From Ancrocorticia sp. (GTDB lineage Bacteria > Actinomycetota > Actinomycetes > Actinomycetales > Actinomycetaceae), in the NCBI GenBank assembly GCA_022648165.1, contig JALCLX010000005.1:1-64000 (forward strand): a stretch of DNA of 64,000 bases, in the 5' to 3' direction. A program made the position numbers and the translations under genes. The notes beneath the pieces are model-generated. The model saw nothing but the letters and a program-made list of their open reading frames with translations. It was not told the origin of the DNA and did no database searches. This document shows, one piece after another, positions 19,038 to 29,293 of the stretch; the first letter of the stretch is position 1; each line of letters opens with the position of its first letter.

Positions 19038-20528
19038 TTATTCGCTTACGCGCAAGTCTCCTACCTGTGAGGCTTCCTGTTCTGCAACATGGCGTTTGCC
19101 CCCAAAGTAGTAGCCTACGAAACCAATGATCATCGCAATAATCACGCCGATGTTGCCGGATGCCCACACGCCATCCTTGCCACCGATGAGGCCCAAGAGG
19201 TAACCCTGCCAGTCGTTCCACGATGCGTCGGAGTAACCGTTGACCACCAGACCCCAACCCACGACGCACGCAACAGCCATCAGAACTAGCGCACCCCAGT
19301 TCGCGGCGCCATAACGCCCCTCGGAATTGAACAGGGCATATTCGTCATAGCTCTTCTTACGCAACGCAATATCCGCCATCATGATGCCTGCCCACGCAGC
19401 AAGAGGCACGCCGAGCGTCACGAGGAATGACTGAAATGGTCCGATGAATGTGGGAGAAAAAAACACAACATAGATCGTGCCAAGCGTCAAGATCGTGCCG
19501 TCGATGAGGGACGCGACCGGCCGCGGAATCTTGATCCCCAACGTCAAAAGCGTCAACCCAGAAGAATAGATGCCATTGATCGCCCCGGATAACAACGAAA
19601 GAATCGCCGTCAGCAGGAATGGAAGCAGGAACCACGTGGGGAGAAGCTGCCCAAGCGCACCTACCGGGTCCATCCCAATATTCTCGGAAAGCTCAGCCGA
19701 TGACCCTGCCAGCATCAATCCGAAAGTGATCAGGACTACTGGACCCAGGGATCCGCCAAGTGTGTTCCAGAAAACGATTGCGGATCCGCGGGCGTCACGT
19801 GATTGATAGCGCGCCCAATCTGCTGCAATGTTGACCCATCCGAGCCCCATGCCTGTCATCACCATTGTCATACCGCCGATCATGGCAGGGAATGACCCGG
19901 TGGGAATAGCCATGAGGGTGTTCCAGTCAATATGCGGAATCACCAGGAAAACGTAGATGATAGTGGTAATTCCGGTGAGCCACGTGAGCACGGCCTGCAT
20001 TTTCATAATGATGTGATAGCCAGCGACAGCGCCGAGCACGATCAACGCCGCAACCACAATGGCCGCCACGATTGAAACCGCCGTGTGATCGTCTCCGACC
20101 CACCCGAGCCGATCGAAGATCGTCGCAGTTGCTAACACTGCGGTGATGGCAAGAGACGTTTCCCAGCCAATTGACGTTAGCCACGATATGACTCCCGGAA
20201 CCTTGGCCCCTTGCACGCCGAATGCGGCGCGCGACATCACCATAGTGGGCACGGAGCCTCGCTTGCCGCCAAGGGCTATCACGCCACAGATCACAAAAGA
20301 CAAGATCACGCCGATAATCGTCACGATCGTGGCCTGCCAGAATGAGATGCCGAAACCCAGCACCCAGGCACCGTAGCTCATCCCGAAAACGGAGATGTTG
20401 GATGCGAACCATGGTAGAAACAAATCGCGTGGTTTCGCGGTGCGCTCAGATTCACTGACTATTTCAATGCCTGTCAGCTCAATGCCGTGTGCTGCCGGCG
20501 TATCACCGATCACATCTGATTGGCTCAT
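19038..20528 (-). CDS. NCS1-family purine/cytosine permease (CodB-like)
   Basis: 12-TM; LPWFASNISVFGMSYGAWVLGFGISFWQA, MSRAAFGVQGAKVPG. Confidence 0.85.
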   Translation of the reverse strand: MSQSDVIGDTPAAHGIELTGIEIVSESERTAKPRDLFLPWFASNISVFGMSYGAWVLGFGISFWQATIVTIIGVILSFVICGVIALGGKRGSVPTMVMSRAAFGVQGAKVPGVISWLTSIGWETSLAITAVLATATIFDRLGWVGDDHTAVSIVAAIVVAALIVLGAVAGYHIIMKMQAVLTWLTGITTIIYVFLVIPHIDWNTLMAIPTGSFPAMIGGMTMVMTGMGLGWVNIAADWARYQSRDARGSAIVFWNTLGGSLGPVVLITFGLMLAGSSAELSENIGMDPVGALGQLLPTWFLLPFLLTAILSLLSGAINGIYSSGLTLLTLGIKIPRPVASLIDGTILTLGTIYVVFFSPTFIGPFQSFLVTLGVPLAAWAGIMMADIALRKKSYDEYALFNSEGRYGAANWGALVLMAVACVVGWGLVVNGYSDASWNDWQGYLLGLIGGKDGVWASGNIGVIIAMIIGFVGYYFGGKRHVAEQEASQVGDLRVSE

Positions 20529-20703
20529 GGTGTTTCCCTTTCATGACCCGTGGCCTCAGCCACTGTTCCGTGGTCCCCCGCTGCCCTGTGGCCTCAGCCG
20601 GTGTGCTGCCATCGTACCTTACCTTTTAGACGGAGTGACGTGCACGTCCTACGATGGTTATTGTTTCCGCGAACCGCTGCCCCAGCCCGATTGAGGAGCC
20701 CTC

Positions 20704-21516
20704 ATGAAACCCGAACAATTCCGCAACTATATCCTGAGTCCCGAAAACCGAGCCGCGGGAGAGTACATTCTCAAGCTCGCGGGCCCGTTGGACGGCGTCG
20801 TCGTGCTCGGCTCCGGCTTGGCTGGAACCCTGGATTCTTACGGTACGTGGGGCCAGCCTGTGGCATCTGTTCCGTTATCCTGCATTCCGGGCGTTAGCGC
20901 CCCGGTAGGTGATGGCCATGTGGACGAGTTCCGCGTATACCAGGTACCGCGAGGCGGAACGACGACGACGATCGCGGTTGCGTTGGGCCGCACACACTTA
21001 TATGAGGGGGTTAGGCCGGAGAAGGTGACGGCGCTTGTGCGCGCCGCGGCTGCCGCCGGAGCACGCACCGCCGTCCTGTGCAACGCAAACGGTTGCCTGC
21101 GGGATTGGAATTTAGGTGACGTGATGGCGATTGAAGACCACGTGAATTTCTCCGGCGTATCTCCGTTCACAGGAACAGTTTTTCTTGACACGAGCGCCTG
21201 CTGGGATCCCGCCTTGACCGATACGTTGGCCAGCGTATGTGAGCGGCGTGGCACGTATGCGATTCTGCGAGGACCGGAGTATCAAACACCGCTGGAAACG
21301 CGCCTGCTTGCGGCAGCGGGCGTCGACTGCGTTGGGATGTCAACTGTGATGGAGGCGCTGACGCTCCATGCGCTGGGAGTGCGCGTATGCGGGATGTCAG
21401 TGGTGACTGATCTTTCCTTTGCGAGCGCACCCACCGATCCCACGGCTGTTGTGGAAACCGGAAAACGGGCGCAGAAACGCGTATTCGAAGGGATCCAGGC
21501 CGTATTCGGCTCCTGA
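20704..21516 (+). CDS. Purine nucleoside phosphorylase
   Basis: VVLGSGLAGTLD, GRTHLYEG, ILRGPEYQTPLETRLL, GVDCVGMSTVMEALTLHALGVRVCGMSVVTD. Confidence 0.93.
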   Translation: MKPEQFRNYILSPENRAAGEYILKLAGPLDGVVVLGSGLAGTLDSYGTWGQPVASVPLSCIPGVSAPVGDGHVDEFRVYQVPRGGTTTTIAVALGRTHLYEGVRPEKVTALVRAAAAAGARTAVLCNANGCLRDWNLGDVMAIEDHVNFSGVSPFTGTVFLDTSACWDPALTDTLASVCERRGTYAILRGPEYQTPLETRLLAAAGVDCVGMSTVMEALTLHALGVRVCGMSVVTDLSFASAPTDPTAVVETGKRAQKRVFEGIQAVFGS

Positions 21517-21562
21517 GCGCATACAACCGGGTCAGCTGCCGACACGGCGATACACTGCACGT

Positions 21563-22003
21563 ATGAAAGACGTGTTCGTTGCAGCTGGGCCGGGCGCCCC
21601 ACACGGAATCGTAATTCCCGCAGCGGAGATCCTCGAACGCTTCTCTCATGCCAGCGGCCCCGGCGGGCAAGGAGTGAACACCACGGATTCGCGCGTTCAG
21701 CTCAGCTTTGATATCGCGCACTCTCAGGCTTTCGACGAAGCACAGCGTGCGCGGATTCTTCGCGCGCTTGCTTCACGTGTGTCTGATGGCGTCCTCACCA
21801 TCACAGCAGCAGACACTCGTTCTCAGTTCCGCAATCGGAAGGCCGCACGTGAAAAGCTTGCGCTCATGATCCGCGAAGCCGTTATGCCACCGGCTGTGCG
21901 CCGCGCCACCCGACCCACGCGCGCATCTTTGCGCCGGCGCCGCGAAGCGAAGATCCACAAGTCCACCGTCAAGGCCCTGCGCCACAGGCCGCCCACCGAT
22001 TGA
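21563..22003 (+). CDS. arfB: Peptidyl-tRNA hydrolase / RF1-like ribosome rescue factor ArfB
   Basis: SHASGPGGQGVNTTDSRVQLSFD (GGQ) and basic C-terminal tail. Confidence 0.88.
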   Translation: MKDVFVAAGPGAPHGIVIPAAEILERFSHASGPGGQGVNTTDSRVQLSFDIAHSQAFDEAQRARILRALASRVSDGVLTITAADTRSQFRNRKAAREKLALMIREAVMPPAVRRATRPTRASLRRRREAKIHKSTVKALRHRPPTD

Positions 22004-22040
22004 AGGCTTCCAGGCACTGTTTCAAACTCGCCGCACATCA

Positions 22041-23447
22041 CTATGTTGCGCGGCGCCGCACGAAAACTGCCCATAGGATCAGGGCGATGGCCCCCGCCGC
22101 CGCGGAACTCGAAAACGCAGCAAGCTGGCCAAAAAACGGCGGATCTAACACTGTTTCAGAGACCGCCGCTGAGGATGCGGCGCGGGAAACAACCACGTCG
22201 TACACCACGGATCCTGTGGCAGTGCCCGCCACCGATCCCAGATTTCGGGAAAGGTTCAACATCCCCGCGATACGCCCTTGATGCTGGCTGGGAGCTCGCC
22301 GCATCACTGAGGTGTTGTTCGCGGCCATGAAGAGTTGATTGCCCGGCGTCAAAAAGACTGCGCCGCAGACGAATCCCACCACGGCCCACACCAGCGGCAA
22401 GGTGGCCAGAAACACTGACGCGAGTGTCATTAAGCCGAGCCCCACGCCTGTGACGCGCTTCGAACCAAACCTGTCAACTAGCCCGCCCGCTGGCACACCG
22501 GCGAGCATACCTAGCACTGGAGCAATTGCCATCACCAGGCCCATTGAGGATGAGGTCAAGTCCAGCCCTTCCACAAGGAAAAATGGCGGGACAACCGTGA
22601 AGACCATCATGATCAGCGACCCGAGCAGTGCCAGGCCGAACTCCGGAAGCACCTTCAAGTCGACTAGTTCACGAAAATCGATCAACGGTTCTACGACAGC
22701 GCGCTCCACAATCACGAAAGCTACCGCCCCGCCTACGGTAAGGACCAGGAGCACTACACGAAGTGGCCCAGAAACGGGACCCGTGAGCGCCATCGCGTAG
22801 GCTCCCGCAGTAATTCCAAGCAACGCCAAGCCCGCCCAGTCCATCCGAATCGGCTTACGGACCAATCCAGGTTCGCGAAACCGCGCAATGTCCGCTAGGA
22901 CTCCCAGCCCGCTGAGCAAGCCAAGCACGGCCATCGTGAAAAATACCGCACGCCAACCGTATTGAGACACGAGGAAGCCACCGAATGCTGGGCCGAGCGC
23001 CATGCCTGCCGCCATCGAGGAGCCCATCGTTCCCATGGCACGTCCCACCTGATGGGCCGGCACGCTCTGCCGGATCAATGCCACGGTGAGGGCGGTCATC
23101 GCTGCGCCACCTGCCCCTTGGAACGCTCTGCCTACGATCAGCACAGTAAGTGATGATGCAGCTCCGGCTACAAGTGCGGCAACGGAAAACAGCGCGATCC
23201 CGTCAAGGAGAACCCTAACTCTGCCAATCGCGTCAGCAATCTTCCCTATCGGAACAATCAGCAGCGCGACGGCTAGGAGATAGGCCATCGTTGACCACTG
23301 TACGTGGGAGCTTTGCACTCCGAAATACTCTGCAGCATCCGGTAGTGCCACATTTGCAATCGACGTTCCGAGCCCCGCCACAACGGTGGCGAGGATCAGA
23401 GCAAGCATCGCCCGGAACACGCCCGGGCTGGATTCTGGTGAGCGCAT
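22041..23447 (-). CDS. MFS drug-resistance-type transporter
   Basis: 14-TM-like DHA2 features; GRAFQGAGGAAMTALTVALIRQSVP. Confidence 0.85.
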   Translation of the reverse strand: MRSPESSPGVFRAMLALILATVVAGLGTSIANVALPDAAEYFGVQSSHVQWSTMAYLLAVALLIVPIGKIADAIGRVRVLLDGIALFSVAALVAGAASSLTVLIVGRAFQGAGGAAMTALTVALIRQSVPAHQVGRAMGTMGSSMAAGMALGPAFGGFLVSQYGWRAVFFTMAVLGLLSGLGVLADIARFREPGLVRKPIRMDWAGLALLGITAGAYAMALTGPVSGPLRVVLLVLTVGGAVAFVIVERAVVEPLIDFRELVDLKVLPEFGLALLGSLIMMVFTVVPPFFLVEGLDLTSSSMGLVMAIAPVLGMLAGVPAGGLVDRFGSKRVTGVGLGLMTLASVFLATLPLVWAVVGFVCGAVFLTPGNQLFMAANNTSVMRRAPSQHQGRIAGMLNLSRNLGSVAGTATGSVVYDVVVSRAASSAAVSETVLDPPFFGQLAAFSSSAAAGAIALILWAVFVRRRAT

Positions 23448-23513
23448 CCTCCGAGATTAGCGAGCCGTAGGACGCGTTCGCTAGGTGCTGCGCCACTTAT
23501 CAGCAATTATTGA

Positions 23514-23553
23514 GGGGTTGGCCTTGCCTCCTCGGGGTTGGCCTTGCCTCCTC
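23514..23553. repeat. 20-bp perfect tandem repeat (x2)
   Basis: ggggttggccttgcctcctc twice in tandem. Confidence 0.97.
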
Positions 23554-23556
23554 TGG

Positions 23557-23871
23557 TCAGTGGGATTTATCGCGTTCAATCGCCTTGTTCAGGCGTTCTA
23601 TCTTGCCGCGTATTTCACCGGTGTGGCCCGGGCGCAGGTCCGCCTTCAGGACCAGTGAAGCCCGTGGCGAAACCTCCAGAACGGCGTCGCATGCGGCTTT
23701 GATAACGGGCATGACCTCATCCCATTCACCTTCGACCGTCGTGAACATCGAAGTAGTCTCTTGAGGCAGCCCAGATGCTTGAATAACTTCTACGGCTTTG
23801 GCCACGATGTGGCTCATGGAGCCGCTCAGATCGTCTGTTGTCGATGGAGCAATGGAGAATGCAAATAACAT
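23557..23871 (-). CDS. MTH1187/YkoF-like thiamine-binding family protein
   Basis: MLFAFSIAPSTTDDLSGSMSHIVAKAVEVIQASGLPQETTSMFTTVEGEWDEVM. Confidence 0.82.
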   Translation of the reverse strand: MLFAFSIAPSTTDDLSGSMSHIVAKAVEVIQASGLPQETTSMFTTVEGEWDEVMPVIKAACDAVLEVSPRASLVLKADLRPGHTGEIRGKIERLNKAIERDKSH

Positions 23872-24006
23872 AACTCCAGTGTAAAGCGCACGCACACGCC
23901 CTTGAAGGTGGGAATGCCCCACAATGCGCGCAGAGCGCACCACGGTGTCCGGACGAAACTCGGTTGTCCCAGAATCATCGCGTGAGCTCCAAAACCTACG
24001 CTCCTG

Positions 24007-24050
24007 TCCGGAATCATCCGTTTCAGTCCGGAATCATCCGTTTCAGTCCG
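24007..24050. repeat. 20-bp tandem repeat (~2.2 copies) overlapping the def stop codon
   Basis: tccggaatcatccgtttcag tandem, partial third copy. Confidence 0.95.
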
Positions 24051-24591
24051 GGATCCAGGAGAGTCCTGGGACACCCCAGCCCTCGCGTGCCGCTACTCGC
24101 GTTGCCTCGCTGTGATACGGCTCAGTTAGGCGGTTGATATACACGATTCCGTTGAGATGATCGAATTCGTGTTGCATGATGCGGGCGCGCCATCCAGCAA
24201 TGTCGATCGCAACGTTGTTGCCATCGAGGTCCAAACCGGTCACGTGGACGCGATGCGAGCGGCGGATTGGATACTTGACGCCAGGAAAGGAAAGGCAGCC
24301 TTCGGACTCTGTTTCCGCGTGAAGCTCGCCTATCTCTGTGGGGATCATCCAGAGTTCCGGATTGATGACCACACCCCGCCATGCTGGCGCTCCATCGCGC
24401 GCATATGAATACACGTAGAGCTGCAGCGGCACTCCCACTTGAGGCGCCGCTAAGCCCACTCCTGGCGCAGCAATCATCGTATCGAACATGTCGTGGACTA
24501 GCGCCCGTATATCATCCGTGATCGTTTCCACTGGTTGTGCCGGTTCGTGAAGCACCGGATCGCCCCAGATCCGAATCGGAAGTATTGCCAT
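24043..24591 (-). CDS. def: Peptide deformylase
   Basis: GVGLAAPQVGVPLQLYVY, ESEGCLSFPGV, QHEFDHLNGIVYINRL. Confidence 0.95.
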   Translation of the reverse strand: MAILPIRIWGDPVLHEPAQPVETITDDIRALVHDMFDTMIAAPGVGLAAPQVGVPLQLYVYSYARDGAPAWRGVVINPELWMIPTEIGELHAETESEGCLSFPGVKYPIRRSHRVHVTGLDLDGNNVAIDIAGWRARIMQHEFDHLNGIVYINRLTEPYHSEATRVAAREGWGVPGLSWIPD

Positions 24592-24678
24592 AAAACAACA
24601 CTACTCCCCCGGCGTGACAGGTCTACGGCAAAGCAGCATTCCCAGTCCATGGGCCCCTTGCATGGCAAGCAGATCTAT

Positions 24679-25542
24679 TCAGTGAGTGCCGTGGCGCACG
24701 ATGTATTTCACAGCATCGACCACATCACGCATGCTCATCTGGTCGCCACGCGCGCCGCGCCGCCAGTATCCGGTCAGGTCGAATTCCCCCTGTCCAAGAC
24801 CCGCCGCTTTTACCCACGAGCGAAGCGGCTTGATGGCGCCTTGCTCTCCGCCATACCACACGTAAGCTCCTCCGCCGCGTGGAATTTCTATACTGCGCGC
24901 GGCGTCAACCAAGAGACTTGTGGTGCCGGGTTCCTGTTCCTTGCGGAAAACCCAGCGAACCTCCATATTCCTTGGAGCAGCGAGTTCCAGCACGTCGGAT
25001 TCGTCCCGTGTTTCGATGACGACGACGCCCCTGGTTTCTTCTGGAAGTTCCTCCATGCAGCGCGCAACGGCCGGTATGCCGGTTTCGTCGGCGAGATACG
25101 CTCGCCACCCGAATTCGTCAGGGATCCGGATTCCGCGTGGCGGACCAGCGACCCACATCGTATTGCCGAGTTGTACCTCCTGCGCCCACGCAGATGCCAG
25201 CCCGCCGGCGTGTACCACGAAGTCGATATCTATCTCGCCTGCGGCGCGATCGTACCGGCGCACCGTATAATCCCTGCTGGGAACCATGGGACGTGGCCAG
25301 CGCAGCCGATCACCATCCGGTGTGGGAATTCGCGCCAAATCGTCCGCAGTCTGCGGGAAGAGCAGCTTTACATGCTCATCCGATATGTGGCTCTCAAAAC
25401 CGTTCATGTTGGAGCCACCCAAGGTCAACCGCATCATGTGTGGTGTCACGTTTTCGCGTCGCAGCACGGTGAGCTCTCTGATCCGAACGGGCCAGCGTTC
25501 GAGGTGTGCTTGGGGGCGTTCGGCCATGGGTGGTCCTCTCAA
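24679..25542 (-). CDS. Siderophore-interacting (FAD-binding) protein
   Basis: RDYTVRRYDRAAGEIDIDFVVH, AYVWYGGEQGAIKPLRSWV. Confidence 0.9.
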   Translation of the reverse strand: MRGPPMAERPQAHLERWPVRIRELTVLRRENVTPHMMRLTLGGSNMNGFESHISDEHVKLLFPQTADDLARIPTPDGDRLRWPRPMVPSRDYTVRRYDRAAGEIDIDFVVHAGGLASAWAQEVQLGNTMWVAGPPRGIRIPDEFGWRAYLADETGIPAVARCMEELPEETRGVVVIETRDESDVLELAAPRNMEVRWVFRKEQEPGTTSLLVDAARSIEIPRGGGAYVWYGGEQGAIKPLRSWVKAAGLGQGEFDLTGYWRRGARGDQMSMRDVVDAVKYIVRHGTH

Positions 25543-25566
25543 TTCGGAACTGCAGCGCTAGCAACA

Positions 25567-25599
25567 AATTCGGGAGGGCGCTACACACCCTCCCGAATT
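25567..25599. promoter_or_regulatory. 12-bp perfect inverted repeat hairpin
   Basis: AATTCGGGAGGG-cgctacaca-CCCTCCCGAATT. Confidence 0.85.
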
Positions 25600-25624
25600 A
25601 GGTTACGTTAGCCTTCCCTAATTA
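25597..25624. promoter_or_regulatory. Putative DtxR/IdeR-like iron box upstream of the siderophore-interacting protein
   Basis: ttaggttacgttagccttccctaatta approximates TTAGGTTAGSCTAACCTAA. Confidence 0.45.
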
Positions 25625-25711
25625 GTCCAGCCCATTACTCCATCCGTCTGCCACTGCAGCCAGCGAGCTTTCTGCTACGGGACGTGCAGGTTTCCGCGTC
25701 CGCGTCCACAG

Positions 25712-25743
25712 GCTCTCACGCTCTCAAGCTCTCAAGCTCTCCG
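25712..25743. repeat. 8-bp tandem repeat (gctctca-n) over the stop codon of the LTD gene
   Basis: gctctcac gctctcaa gctctcaa gctctccg. Confidence 0.85.
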
Positions 25744-27918
25744 ACGTAGGTAGTAGAGTGCACCGCCCGCAGCCAAGAGCAACGCAGCTACGATCACTAA
25801 ACCGGCGCTATCGGCTCCCGTGCGCGGCAGGGGCTGAGACGTGACAGCGACGGGAACGGACTGAGCTCGTTGTGTCTGGCCATTCCCTTTGTTGCCCGCA
25901 CCATCGCCTGGAGACGCTGTGTCGGTCGGGGGCGGAGTCGGGTTGGCGTTCTGGGTCTCGTCACCTCCAGGGGTTTCACCGTTCGACGGGCCATCGCATG
26001 GCATGAGGACCGAACTGAGAGCGCCTTCGGCCACACCGTCTTGGAAGAACCAAGCCGCACGGGCACTGTCCGCACATTCTTCCGCGATGGCAAAACCCTC
26101 ATTATTCACGTTTGCTAGTCCTTCAGGCCGCGCGTACAAGGTTACATCGGGATTCGCCGTCGCATTGAGCGAAATAGCAGCAATTCTGCCGTCGTAACCG
26201 TTGTCGGACTCAACGTACAGTGTGTGCTCACGAACGAGATAGTTGAGCCCCATAGCCCCACCGATACCAGGATCAATATCGGAAATAAGCTGTGCGGTTC
26301 CGTCAGAGTTCAATACGAACGCATACACATGTCCGTTGTTCTCCAGCCCCACGAAGAACACGCCGTTCGCAATCCCGTGGTACACCTTCGGGTTGAAGGC
26401 CGCTCCAGTATTGTGATCCCACAGTTTGCCTGCTACCTCAGAGTTTGGCACCCATTCGACGGCTTCAATGCCCATGTTCGCAGAAACGGTAGGTAACAGT
26501 GCAGTGAGGTCCCATTCTTGGGACGCAACGACGTCGGGCCCATCTGCTTCCGGATCTGCTTGAAGCAGCACGTTGTAGTTCACTCCCTTATTGCTGTTGT
26601 CACGTTCCGAAGCGATGTAGAGCCTTCCATCACCAGCCATCGTGATGCCTTCAGTATCCGGTCCGGCCGCCTCGGGGTCCTGCGCATCCTTCGCATACCG
26701 AACGCGTTTCCCGGTTTCCCATCCATCCACGAAAGAAACGGATCCATCAGCATGCGCTGTCAGCTTCCAGAACCTCCCGGTCCCATTGTCCACAGCCCAT
26801 AGATAATCGTCGGCCCAATCCAACCCTGAAGAATCATCCAGGAAGGAGACATCCTGGATCTTCGCCATACCTACCGTCGGGAACGGCTTCGCTGGCGCGG
26901 CGGTAGCTGGTGGTTCCTGTGGATCTAATTCATTCGCTGAAAAGCACGAATTCGCTGTACCCGGCGTAGGGTGTGCCAACGCAAATTCCCCTGTGCCATC
27001 TGGACAGCGTGCATACGTTGCCAGTGCGGCGTCGCCATTCAGCGACGCATGCTCTGTCCAGGAGTATTCATCCACTGTCGCACCCGTAGAATCATACAGT
27101 CGGATCGAATCTCCGCTGCCGATTCCGAGCGCCTCCTCGAATGTACCTGGAACAAAGACGGCAGCCACGTCGTCGAATACTAGTCCGGTACTCTTCGCAT
27201 CGATTGTGACAAAGCCACGCGGCGCGACAGACCCTGACGTGAACTGCCAGCGGTGATCGTCGGAGTTGTCGCGGATCTCGTAACCGGTCAGGTCAACCGT
27301 GTTATCCCCACTGTTGTAGAGCTCTACCCAGTCTGCTGGGCTGGAATCAATCTCATTGATCACCAACGGGCTGAGAGATTCTTCTGGTTCCTCCGCTTGG
27401 CCGGAATCCTCGCAGATGTTTGCGGATCCGAGCGTCACCTGTGCACCGGGTGCGAAGTCGCCGGAACCATCTGGACACCGCGACCAATCGGCAAGAGGTG
27501 CAGTCGCCTTGTAGTCGAGTCGGTCGACGACGGCGCCTGTGGCATCCTTGAGTACGGCAGAATCACCTTTGCCTAAGCCAAAATCGAAGTCTCCCTGGCT
27601 ACCCTCCTTTTGCTGAAAGACCGTGAACTCGCCAGGAGCTAGTGTCCCGGAGATTGTCCCCTTGCCCGTTCGATCTTTATCGTCATGCAGCGACCACCCT
27701 GACAACTCAACAGTCTCTGTACCTGCATTGAAAAGCTCGATCGAATCGGGAGTTCCCGGCACGACGTCGTCGTACACTACTTCGTTGATGACCACCGATG
27801 GCGAGCTGGACGTGGTCTCCCCGGTAGTGGCCGCTATTGCTGCGTTCGGCGGGACGATCAGTGCCACCGCGAACATGGTTGCACCAATCGCGCTCGAAAG
27901 CCTGCTGAGGCTAGTCAT
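25732..27918 (-). CDS. Secreted, sortase-anchored surface protein with two lamin-tail (LTD) domains and an esterase/phytase-like region
   Basis: Signal peptide; VVINEVVYDDVVPGTPDSIELFNAG and LVINEIDSSPADWVELYNSG; C-terminal LPRTG + TM + RRR. Confidence 0.82.
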   Translation of the reverse strand: MTSLSRLSSAIGATMFAVALIVPPNAAIAATTGETTSSSPSVVINEVVYDDVVPGTPDSIELFNAGTETVELSGWSLHDDKDRTGKGTISGTLAPGEFTVFQQKEGSQGDFDFGLGKGDSAVLKDATGAVVDRLDYKATAPLADWSRCPDGSGDFAPGAQVTLGSANICEDSGQAEEPEESLSPLVINEIDSSPADWVELYNSGDNTVDLTGYEIRDNSDDHRWQFTSGSVAPRGFVTIDAKSTGLVFDDVAAVFVPGTFEEALGIGSGDSIRLYDSTGATVDEYSWTEHASLNGDAALATYARCPDGTGEFALAHPTPGTANSCFSANELDPQEPPATAAPAKPFPTVGMAKIQDVSFLDDSSGLDWADDYLWAVDNGTGRFWKLTAHADGSVSFVDGWETGKRVRYAKDAQDPEAAGPDTEGITMAGDGRLYIASERDNSNKGVNYNVLLQADPEADGPDVVASQEWDLTALLPTVSANMGIEAVEWVPNSEVAGKLWDHNTGAAFNPKVYHGIANGVFFVGLENNGHVYAFVLNSDGTAQLISDIDPGIGGAMGLNYLVREHTLYVESDNGYDGRIAAISLNATANPDVTLYARPEGLANVNNEGFAIAEECADSARAAWFFQDGVAEGALSSVLMPCDGPSNGETPGGDETQNANPTPPPTDTASPGDGAGNKGNGQTQRAQSVPVAVTSQPLPRTGADSAGLVIVAALLLAAGGALYYLRRRA

Positions 27919-28140
27919 AGAGTGCTCCTCTGAAACGTGGGTCAAAGCATGAGCGGCGTCACCGCCGTTCACCGGGTCAACCATCGCACGCCGAAGAGCT
28001 GCGGCGATGTCCGGAAAGTTAGGTCAAGTCTTCCGGAGAGTTAACATTCGGTGATTGCTCGCGGCCTTGCCACGCCGACTCATCCCGGCTTCTTTCACAA
28101 AACCCTTGCAGTTACCCGGCGATTGCGTTAGTTTTTAAAC

Positions 28141-28168
28141 GAAACATTCGAAGCGCTTCGAATGTTTC
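28141..28168. promoter_or_regulatory. 28-bp perfect palindrome, putative LacI-family operator
   Basis: GAAACATTCGAAGCGCTTCGAATGTTTC directly upstream of the lacI-type gene. Confidence 0.85.
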
Positions 28169-28187
28169 ACGTCACACTCCATAATCT

Positions 28188-29249
28188 ATGACACAGGGCA
28201 CCAAGAACGAAACACCAGGAGACATAACCGTGACAACGATCCAAGATGTCGCGCGCGAAGCAGGCGTATCGATCTCAACGGTGTCCTATGCCCTCTCAGG
28301 AAAACGAACAATCTCAGAGAACACTCGAAAAAGAGTCGAGGAGGCCGCTCAACGTCTCAACTACTTCCCCCGCGCAGCTGCACGGGCGCTCGCAGCGCGT
28401 CATAACGAAATCATCGCAGTCACAACACCCGTCCACTCTGATACCGATCGCAGCGCCCATATGGCGTTCACGATGAAAGTGGCCACTGAGGCACGGAAAC
28501 ACAATTACGATACGCTGCTGCTTGTCCAAGACGACGCCGTCGAGGGCATGCGCCGGGCAGCTGAGACTGCACTCGTCGACGGAATTGTGGCACTCGATGT
28601 CGATGCCGACGACGAACGCACTGGTCTCGCCCGCACGATGAAAATTCCGGTGGTCTTCGTCGGATTACCATCAGACACTAGTGGTTTGACGTGCGTCGAT
28701 CTTGATTTTGACCAGGCGATCAGAGTCGCGATTGACCGACTGATCGCCGCAGGACATCGCACCATCGGCCTCATCTCGCACAACGAGGAGCTTCTCAAAC
28801 GTGGGGCAAATTTCCCGTTGCGAATCGAACACGCGTTTCGGCAACGCTGCGCAGAAACACATATCGCCTCCGCCGTCATCAATCCACGATCTCCGGACGC
28901 ACACGACGCCGTCAATCAACTACTTACAACGCTACCTAATACCACCGGCATTATCCTGTCTTCCAGTCATTCGGTCGGCGCCTCCCTTCTGCCAGCCCTG
29001 GCGGCGCGTGGGCTCAGCGTGCCACACGACATTTCGGTGATAGAAGCAGGAACCACTCCGGATGCATCCACTTCTCCACTTCCCTTCGATTCACTTCCGC
29101 TTGATCCCAATCAGACGTGTCCTGTAGCACTCGATCTACTGGTTGATCTCATTGAGCATCAGCGCAAGCCAGGCGACATCATCCTTGTGCCACCCCGTTA
29201 CGAGGATCGTCACTCCGTGGCGCCAGCAACAGATCGGCACACAATCTAA
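28188..29249 (+). CDS. LacI-family transcriptional regulator (start possibly GTG 28230)
   Basis: TTIQDVAREAGVSISTVSYALSGKRTISENTRKRVEEAAQRLNY. Confidence 0.93.
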   Translation: MTQGTKNETPGDITVTTIQDVAREAGVSISTVSYALSGKRTISENTRKRVEEAAQRLNYFPRAAARALAARHNEIIAVTTPVHSDTDRSAHMAFTMKVATEARKHNYDTLLLVQDDAVEGMRRAAETALVDGIVALDVDADDERTGLARTMKIPVVFVGLPSDTSGLTCVDLDFDQAIRVAIDRLIAAGHRTIGLISHNEELLKRGANFPLRIEHAFRQRCAETHIASAVINPRSPDAHDAVNQLLTTLPNTTGIILSSSHSVGASLLPALAARGLSVPHDISVIEAGTTPDASTSPLPFDSLPLDPNQTCPVALDLLVDLIEHQRKPGDIILVPPRYEDRHSVAPATDRHTI

Positions 29250-29293
29250 GGCGTGTAGCACACCACGCATGCGCCTGCACGCCTTTCCTCTCT

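Noticed and set aside
20530-20700. Purine riboswitch between divergent permease and PNP genes
   Set aside because: No recognisable conserved purine-aptamer core; only small GC-rich repeats (tgtggcctcagcc).
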